This document shows positions 15,023 to 18,472 of a stretch of DNA of 18,472 nt, one piece after another. This stretch comes from Collinsella sp. (GTDB lineage: Bacteria; Actinomycetota; Coriobacteriia; Coriobacteriales; Coriobacteriaceae), in contig JAUMMZ010000059.1 of assembly GCA_031296755.1 (NCBI GenBank), positions 1 through 18,472 of the forward strand, read 5' to 3'. Under the pieces are notes generated by a model. That model made no database searches. It was not told the DNA's origin and worked only from the letters and a program-made list of their open reading frames with translations. The position numbers were made by a program, and so were the translations under genes. The first letter of the stretch is position 1; every line of letters starts with the position of its first letter.

Positions 15023-15481
15023 TTAGAGCAGGCCCATGCTGGTCAGGATCGTGTAGCCCATAAAGATGACAAACGCGATGAGGGCAAGGACAATGATGAT
15101 TTTTTGAGCCGGCGCCATGCCAGGGATCTCGTTCTCGCCCGTAGGCTCCTTGGAGGTAACCATGCGCTGGGCAAAGGTCATCTCGTCACGGCTCGACTTG
15201 GGCTCGACGGACTTGGGACGAGCGGCCTTTTTAGGCTGAGGCTTAGGCGCGGCAGGTGCAGGCTTCGCGGCAGCGGGCTTGGGTGCGGGCGCGGGCTTGC
15301 GCTCGGATGCGGCGTTCGCGGCGACCTCCTCGACCTTCGCACGCTCGGCGCGCAGGGCAGCCAGCTCCTCGCGCTCGCGACGGGCCTCTTCCTGGGCCTC
15401 GCGACGAGCCTTCTCGGCGCGGAGCTCCTCCAACTCGGCGCGCTCCTCGGCAGACAGTGGTTGGGACTCAAGCTCGGCCAT
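15023..15481 (-). CDS. Small tail-anchored coiled-coil protein, unknown function
   Basis: I do not recognise a named family. The 152 residues fall into three parts: a Glu/Arg/Ala-rich coiled coil (about 8-58, EERAELEELRAEKARREA), a Pro/Ala/Lys linker (about 60-97), and one C-terminal membrane helix (about 125-147, KIIIVLALIAFVIFMGYTIL) ending five residues before the C-terminus. This predicts a tail-anchored protein with its bulk in the cytoplasm. I chose the ATG at 15481 because AAAGGG lies upstream; a start 36 nt earlier would fall inside the tRNA terminator. The gene begins only 19 nt after that terminator, so it either relies on read-through or has a promoter inside the tRNA region. Confidence 0.75.
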   Translation of the reverse strand: MAELESQPLSAEERAELEELRAEKARREAQEEARREREELAALRAERAKVEEVAANAASERKPAPAPKPAAAKPAPAAPKPQPKKAARPKSVEPKSSRDEMTFAQRMVTSKEPTGENEIPGMAPAQKIIIVLALIAFVIFMGYTILTSMGLL

Positions 15482-15499
15482 GGTATAGCCCTTTCTTTT

Positions 15500-15531
15500 A
15501 AAAAAAGCCGCCGACACAATGTCAGCGGCTT
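15500..15531 (-). terminator. Intrinsic terminator of tRNA-Ala
   Basis: On the minus strand AAGCCGCTGAC pairs with GTCGGCGGCTT (15505-15531, one T-G pair, 5-nt loop), and the stem runs into seven T residues (15506-15500). It lies about 14 nt beyond the tRNA 3' end and just before the ribosome site of the next gene. Confidence 0.85.
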
Positions 15532-15545
15532 ATCAAATCCAAGGG

Positions 15546-15618
15546 TGGAGACGAAGGGAGTCGAACCCTCGGCCTCTGCCATGCGACGGCAGCGCTCTCC
15601 CAACTGAGCTACGTCCCC
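15546..15618 (-). tRNA. tRNA-Ala, anticodon CGC
   Basis: Read on the minus strand, all cloverleaf parts are present: acceptor GGGGACG/CGTCTCC, D arm GCTC...GAGC, anticodon stem CTGCC/GGCAG with loop GTCGCAT (anticodon CGC, reading GCG), and T arm with loop TTCGACT. The acceptor stem contains the G3-U70 wobble pair that marks tRNA-Ala, which agrees with the anticodon. The discriminator is A73. The genome continues CCC instead of CCA, so CCA must be added after transcription. Confidence 0.97.
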
Positions 15619-15631
15619 AGGACAAGTCGAT

Positions 15632-15659
15632 ATTTTACCTACGGCTCGCCAACTGTCAA
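15632..15659 (-). promoter_or_regulatory. Strong sigma-A promoter of tRNA-Ala
   Basis: The minus strand carries a perfect -35 TTGACA (15659-15654) and -10 TAAAAT (15637-15632, five of six) with a 16-nt spacer. The expected start lies about 7 nt before the mature tRNA 5' end. Confidence 0.75.
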
Positions 15660-15675
15660 CGCCCAATAACCAGTC

Positions 15676-15752
15676 TTTTTGGGACGCGGCTATTTTGGCA
15701 ACTTTTCGAACAGGCGATGCTCTCGATGATTTTTTATCCCCGTCCCAGAAAA
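15676..15752. repeat. 77-nt interrupted inverted repeat downstream of the radical SAM gene
   Basis: TTTTTGGGACG (15676-15686) pairs with CGTCCCAGAAAA (15741-15751) over 11 bp with one T-G pair and encloses 54 nt. No T-run follows the stem on the minus strand, so it is not a typical terminator. The GGGACG arms resemble the other GGGGAC-type repeats in this window. Confidence 0.5.
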
Positions 15753-15768
15753 TTCATCGACGAACGCA

Positions 15769-16707
15769 CTACTTTGCACTGGTGAGAACACCGGTGGTGT
15801 CGAAGGCCGGGGTGAAGCTCTCGTCTACCGCGCCGCCCTCTTGCCAGAACATCGTCGTAAAGCCCAGGTCGTCGGCATGGTCGAGCACCTGCTCGTACTC
15901 CTCGCGCGTCACGGCACGCGCCAGATCGCCGCCCTGCTCGCGCATGAGGGCATTGGGCGTGTACTGGTTCATGACCGAGATCGGCACGTCGCCCACCGTC
16001 TGCCACACCAGGTCCAGAACGCGGCACGAATCGTCCGCATGCCCCGGCAGCACCAGGTGGCGCACGATGATGCCGCGCTTCATGAGCCCGTCCTCGTCCA
16101 CCAGCTCTCCCCCGCGGCGCTCGATCTCGCACGCCATCTGTGCCAGGCCCGACACGGCCACGCGCGGGTAATCCTTAATATGAGAAAGCGACTGCGCAAG
16201 CCCAGCATCGGCATATTTAAAGTCGGTGAGCCACACATCGACCAGGTCGCCCAGCGCCGCCACGGCACTCGCGCGCTCGTAACCACTCGTGTTGTAGACA
16301 ATCGGGATGTCCAGCCCGCGCTCCCGCGCTGCGACAATCGCGGCAGGCAATAGGTGCGCATAGTGCGTCGCCGTCACCAAATTGATGTTGTTGGCACCCT
16401 GGTCCTGCAGTTCCAGCATAATCTCGACCAGGCGCTCAGGCGAAATCTCAAGCCCAAAATTGCCGGTCGAGATCTCGTGATTCTGGCAGTAGATACATTT
16501 AAGCGAGCAGCCGCTAAAGAAGATCGTGCCCGAACCGGCTTCGCCCGAGATAGGCGGCTCCTCCCACATATGAAGCGCCGCGCGAGCGACCTTAAGCGTG
16601 TCGTCGGCACCGCATACGCCACGCGCACCCTCATCACGCGCCGCACCGCAACGGCGCGGACACAAATGGCAGGCGGGCGAAAAAAGTTCGGTCAACGACG
16701 TCGGCAT
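15769..16707 (-). CDS. Radical SAM protein of the PflX / COG1313 type
   Basis: It resembles pyruvate formate-lyase activating enzymes, which use a 4Fe-4S cluster and S-adenosylmethionine to generate radicals. The cluster motif is Cys67-x3-Cys71-x2-Cys74 in FSGCSLKCIYCQNHEIS. The N-terminus adds CHLCPRRC (Cys13, 16, 20) and GVCG (Cys32), which together mark the COG1313 subgroup and may hold a second cluster. Later motifs include NINLVTATHYA and IVYNTSGYE in the barrel. No glycyl-radical enzyme gene is nearby, so the target is unknown. I chose the ATG at 16707 (312 residues) because GGAG lies 9 nt upstream; a TTG 15 nt earlier overlaps that site. Confidence 0.9.
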   Translation of the reverse strand: MPTSLTELFSPACHLCPRRCGAARDEGARGVCGADDTLKVARAALHMWEEPPISGEAGSGTIFFSGCSLKCIYCQNHEISTGNFGLEISPERLVEIMLELQDQGANNINLVTATHYAHLLPAAIVAARERGLDIPIVYNTSGYERASAVAALGDLVDVWLTDFKYADAGLAQSLSHIKDYPRVAVSGLAQMACEIERRGGELVDEDGLMKRGIIVRHLVLPGHADDSCRVLDLVWQTVGDVPISVMNQYTPNALMREQGGDLARAVTREEYEQVLDHADDLGFTTMFWQEGGAVDESFTPAFDTTGVLTSAK

Positions 16708-16791
16708 AAAAACATGCTCCAAAACAACGATTCAGCAGCTCAAACGTAAAGGGCCAGACCGGGTAGACGGCTCCGTCCCTAAGGCGCCGTA

Positions 16792-16820
16792 ATCGTCCGA
16801 CACGATTTTTGTAATGTCAA
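16792..16820 (-). promoter_or_regulatory. Candidate promoter of the radical SAM gene
   Basis: A perfect TTGACA (16820-16815 on the minus strand) is followed, after 17 nt, by the weak -10 GACGAT (16797-16792). It is divergent from, and only a few bases away from, the promoter proposed for the ncRNA. Confidence 0.35.
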
Positions 16821-16823
16821 GAC

Positions 16824-16851
16824 TGGAATCGATAAAGTGCCGCTTTATGAT
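16824..16851 (+). promoter_or_regulatory. Candidate promoter of the structured ncRNA
   Basis: A good -10, TATGAT (16846-16851), is preceded by a weak -35, TGGAAT (16824-16829), with a 16-nt spacer. The predicted start at about 16858 falls three bases before the ncRNA closing stem, which supports both calls. Confidence 0.5.
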
Positions 16852-16857
16852 GTAGTT

Positions 16858-17028
16858 ATTCCGCCCCCCGCGGAGCAACTGGGTGAACCGTCGCGTTTAT
16901 TTAGGGAGCCCACACAGTCGTGCCTAGTACAGGTATCCTTCGTTGTTAAGGACGCTGGAACAGTCGATGAGGGCACCCACCTGTTTTAGGTGGGTTCATT
17001 TTCGTAACGTGGGGGGTGGTTTTCTTTT
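16858..17028 (+). ncRNA. ssrS: Structured non-coding RNA, probable 6S RNA
   Basis: The 5' end CCGCCCCCCGCG (16861-16872) pairs over 12 bp with CGTGGGGGGTGG (17008-17019), which is followed directly by TTTTCTTTT. The RNA is therefore one closed structure of about 165-170 nt, ended by its own closing stem. Inside is a hairpin ACCCACCT-gttttt-type loop-AGGTGGGT (16975-16982 with 16988-16995). Its right arm overlaps an alternative pairing, TGAACC (16884-16889) with GGTTCA (16993-16998). A central hairpin is possible at TCCTT/AAGGA (about 16936-16952). Length, closed-rod design, open middle and a switchable 3' hairpin match 6S RNA, which traps housekeeping RNA polymerase. The family name is inference. 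A terminated leader of the downstream transferase gene is the main alternative. Confidence 0.55.
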
Positions 17029-17231
17029 GCCGAAAATCACCATACAGTCCATATGGATCCCCGCCGGCATCCCGACAAGCCATCGACAACATTCCAATAT
17101 CTGGTATGCGCGTGATAATCGCACGGTGCAAACCTCCGCACCCCCCTCGGTCGAGTATCATGGGACAGCTATGCCATTTCCGCGTAGCAACCTTTGACCT
17201 TTTCCTTCGACGCTTGGCGGTTTTTAGATTC

Positions 17232-18431
17232 ATGGCTTCATCCCCGAGCTACATACCGTACCTATGCGTGGCAGCGGCGGCTTTTATCACGACCTTCCTC
17301 GCGGTGCCCCTGGTCAAGCGCTTGGCAATTAAGCTCGATGCCGTCGACTATCCTTCTAAGCGCCGCATCAACACCAAGCCCATCCCGCGTTTGGGCGGAA
17401 CGGCGGTGTTTTTGGGCCTGGTCGTTGCCTGCATTGTGCAAATCCTAGGCACCTGGTACCTAGGCTGGCCACCCGTCCTGGTGCCGCACCCGCGCCTTCA
17501 CATTAGCTATCCCATGCTGGCGCTCTCCTTTACCGTCATCTTTGCGACCGGCGCTATCGACGACGTCTTCCAGCTCACGCCCAAGCAAAAGCTGGCCGGA
17601 CAGGTCCTCGCCGCGCTTATCGCCTGCATGGGCGGCCTAAAAATCGGCGTCATCGTCAACCCGTTTGCTCCCGGCGAGATCATGCTCGGATGGCTCGCCT
17701 ACCCCATCACCGTGATCTATCTGGTGGCATTCACCAACATCATTAACCTCATCGACGGCCTCGACGGCTTGGCCACGGGCATCTGCGGCATCGCCTCGTT
17801 CACCATGTTTTCGATGGCCGTTCTCTCGGGCCGCATCGACGCCGCCGCGCTCTCCATTGCGCTCTTTGGCGCCTGTCTGGCCTTTTTGCGCTACAACTTC
17901 AACCCCGCAAGCATCTTCTTGGGCGACTCGGGGTCGCTGCTTCTGGGCTTTGCGCTGGGCTCCATCTCGCTGCTCAACGTGAGCCGCACCGCCGCACTCA
18001 CCTCGCTTATCATCCCGCTCATCGTTGCCGGCGTGCCTATCATCGACACGTTTAGCGCCATCGTGCGCCGCAAGCGCGCCCACATTAGCATCGGGCAGGC
18101 CGACAAGGGCCACATCCACCACCGCCTGATCCAAGAAGGCTACAACCAAAAACAGGCTGTGCTGCTCATCTATGCCTGGTGCATCATGCTTTCGGCCGGC
18201 GCCGCCGCCATCAATCAGGTCGAGGTGCCCATGCGCGTGCTCATCTTTACCGTGCTTGCCATTGGCTCGGCGGCCTTTGCCAAGCACCTGCACCTGTTTG
18301 AACCCGTGCTGCGCCACCATTACAACAAGCGCACGCACGAGGACGAACTGGTCACCCCCGACGACCCCGCCTTTAAGCAGGAGGAGCAGGCAGCCGAGGA
18401 GCGCAAAGAAGAGCGCCACCACAAGCTCTAG
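17232..18431 (+). CDS. Polyprenyl-phosphate GlcNAc-1-phosphate transferase (WecA/TagO family)
   Basis: A multi-pass membrane enzyme that moves a sugar-1-phosphate, usually GlcNAc from UDP-GlcNAc, onto undecaprenyl phosphate. This starts teichoic-acid-like or other envelope glycans. The 399 residues contain about ten or eleven hydrophobic segments and the family motifs KRRINTKPIPRLGG (43-56), Asp110-Asp111 in GAIDDVFQLTPKQK, NLIDGLDGLATG (172-183), FLGDSGS (229-235) and the WecA/TagO-type HIHHR (294-298), which separates it from MraY. The C-terminal 40 residues are charged and cytoplasmic. The start at ATG 17232 is chosen by the position of the first membrane helix; no good Shine-Dalgarno is visible, and the frame stays open upstream with unconserved sequence. 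No terminator follows before the window ends, so it may head an operon. Confidence 0.93.
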   Translation: MASSPSYIPYLCVAAAAFITTFLAVPLVKRLAIKLDAVDYPSKRRINTKPIPRLGGTAVFLGLVVACIVQILGTWYLGWPPVLVPHPRLHISYPMLALSFTVIFATGAIDDVFQLTPKQKLAGQVLAALIACMGGLKIGVIVNPFAPGEIMLGWLAYPITVIYLVAFTNIINLIDGLDGLATGICGIASFTMFSMAVLSGRIDAAALSIALFGACLAFLRYNFNPASIFLGDSGSLLLGFALGSISLLNVSRTAALTSLIIPLIVAGVPIIDTFSAIVRRKRAHISIGQADKGHIHHRLIQEGYNQKQAVLLIYAWCIMLSAGAAAINQVEVPMRVLIFTVLAIGSAAFAKHLHLFEPVLRHHYNKRTHEDELVTPDDPAFKQEEQAAEERKEERHHKL

Positions 18432-18472
18432 GGCAAGCTGCCGAGGATGTGCCAAGGCACCGTTGGCCAAGC

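Noticed and set aside
5095..16788. Shared 12-mer CCCTAAGGCGCC at 5095-5106 and 16777-16788
   Set aside because: A single 12-base match in an 18-kb GC-rich window is expected by chance several times; no further similarity flanks it.
16858..17028. SRP RNA, tmRNA or RNase P RNA as identity of the ncRNA
   Set aside because: The conserved SRP tetraloop region, the tmRNA tRNA-like 3' end and the RNase P core motifs are all absent.
17016..17231. N-terminal extension of the transferase by 72 codons
   Set aside because: The extension would begin inside the ncRNA terminator and adds unconserved Pro/Arg-rich sequence before the first membrane helix.
16946..17233. 95-codon minus-strand frame overlapping the ncRNA and the transferase upstream region
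   Set aside because: Composition looks random, it covers the ncRNA terminator, and there is no ribosome site.

Overview
The window is GC-rich chromosomal DNA of a Gram-positive, high-GC actinomycete-type bacterium. It is most likely Coriobacteriia, and probably Collinsella or a close relative. That guess rests on three things: a Rho with a very long basic/acidic N-terminal extension, a CarD regulator, and many short GGGGAC-type intergenic repeats that I associate with Collinsella genomes. The taxonomy is inference. No plasmid, phage or CRISPR signature is visible. The only mobile-element gene is the first 31 codons of a transposase-like helix-turn-helix protein at the left edge.

Layout from left to right. 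Positions 1-2005 hold, all on the minus strand, the transposase-like fragment, a VanZ-family membrane protein and an unrecognised 466-residue acidic membrane-anchored protein. Positions 2317-4872 encode transcription terminator Rho with a disordered extension of about 425 residues. Positions 4873-5661 are a gene-free stretch holding the rho leader and promoter and a patchwork of decayed repeats. argS follows on the minus strand, then carD and an HD-domain hydrolase on the plus strand. The HD gene is bracketed by two nearly identical palindromic terminators.

Positions 9122-13329 form a proline neighbourhood: proA (minus), a prolyl-aminopeptidase-like hydrolase (plus) and proB (minus). A 100-bp nested palindrome separates the last two. 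Then come nicotinate phosphoribosyltransferase, a small tail-anchored coiled-coil protein, tRNA-Ala(CGC) with a near-consensus promoter, and a PflX/COG1313-type radical SAM protein, all on the minus strand. A structured non-coding RNA follows on the plus strand. It is about 170 nt long, has a 12-bp closing stem running straight into a U-tract, and I suggest it is a 6S RNA. The window ends with a WecA/TagO-type polyprenyl-phosphate GlcNAc-1-phosphate transferase.

Most genes are housekeeping: transcription (Rho, CarD, the 6S candidate), translation (ArgS, tRNA-Ala), proline synthesis, NAD salvage and cell-envelope glycan initiation. The less ordinary material lies between the genes: the ncRNA, the 100-bp palindrome, the repeat families and the terminator/ribosome-site overlaps. 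I see no multi-gene system that is clearly new. The best leads are the ncRNA, the repeat-bracketed HD gene, the large palindrome and the Rho extension.
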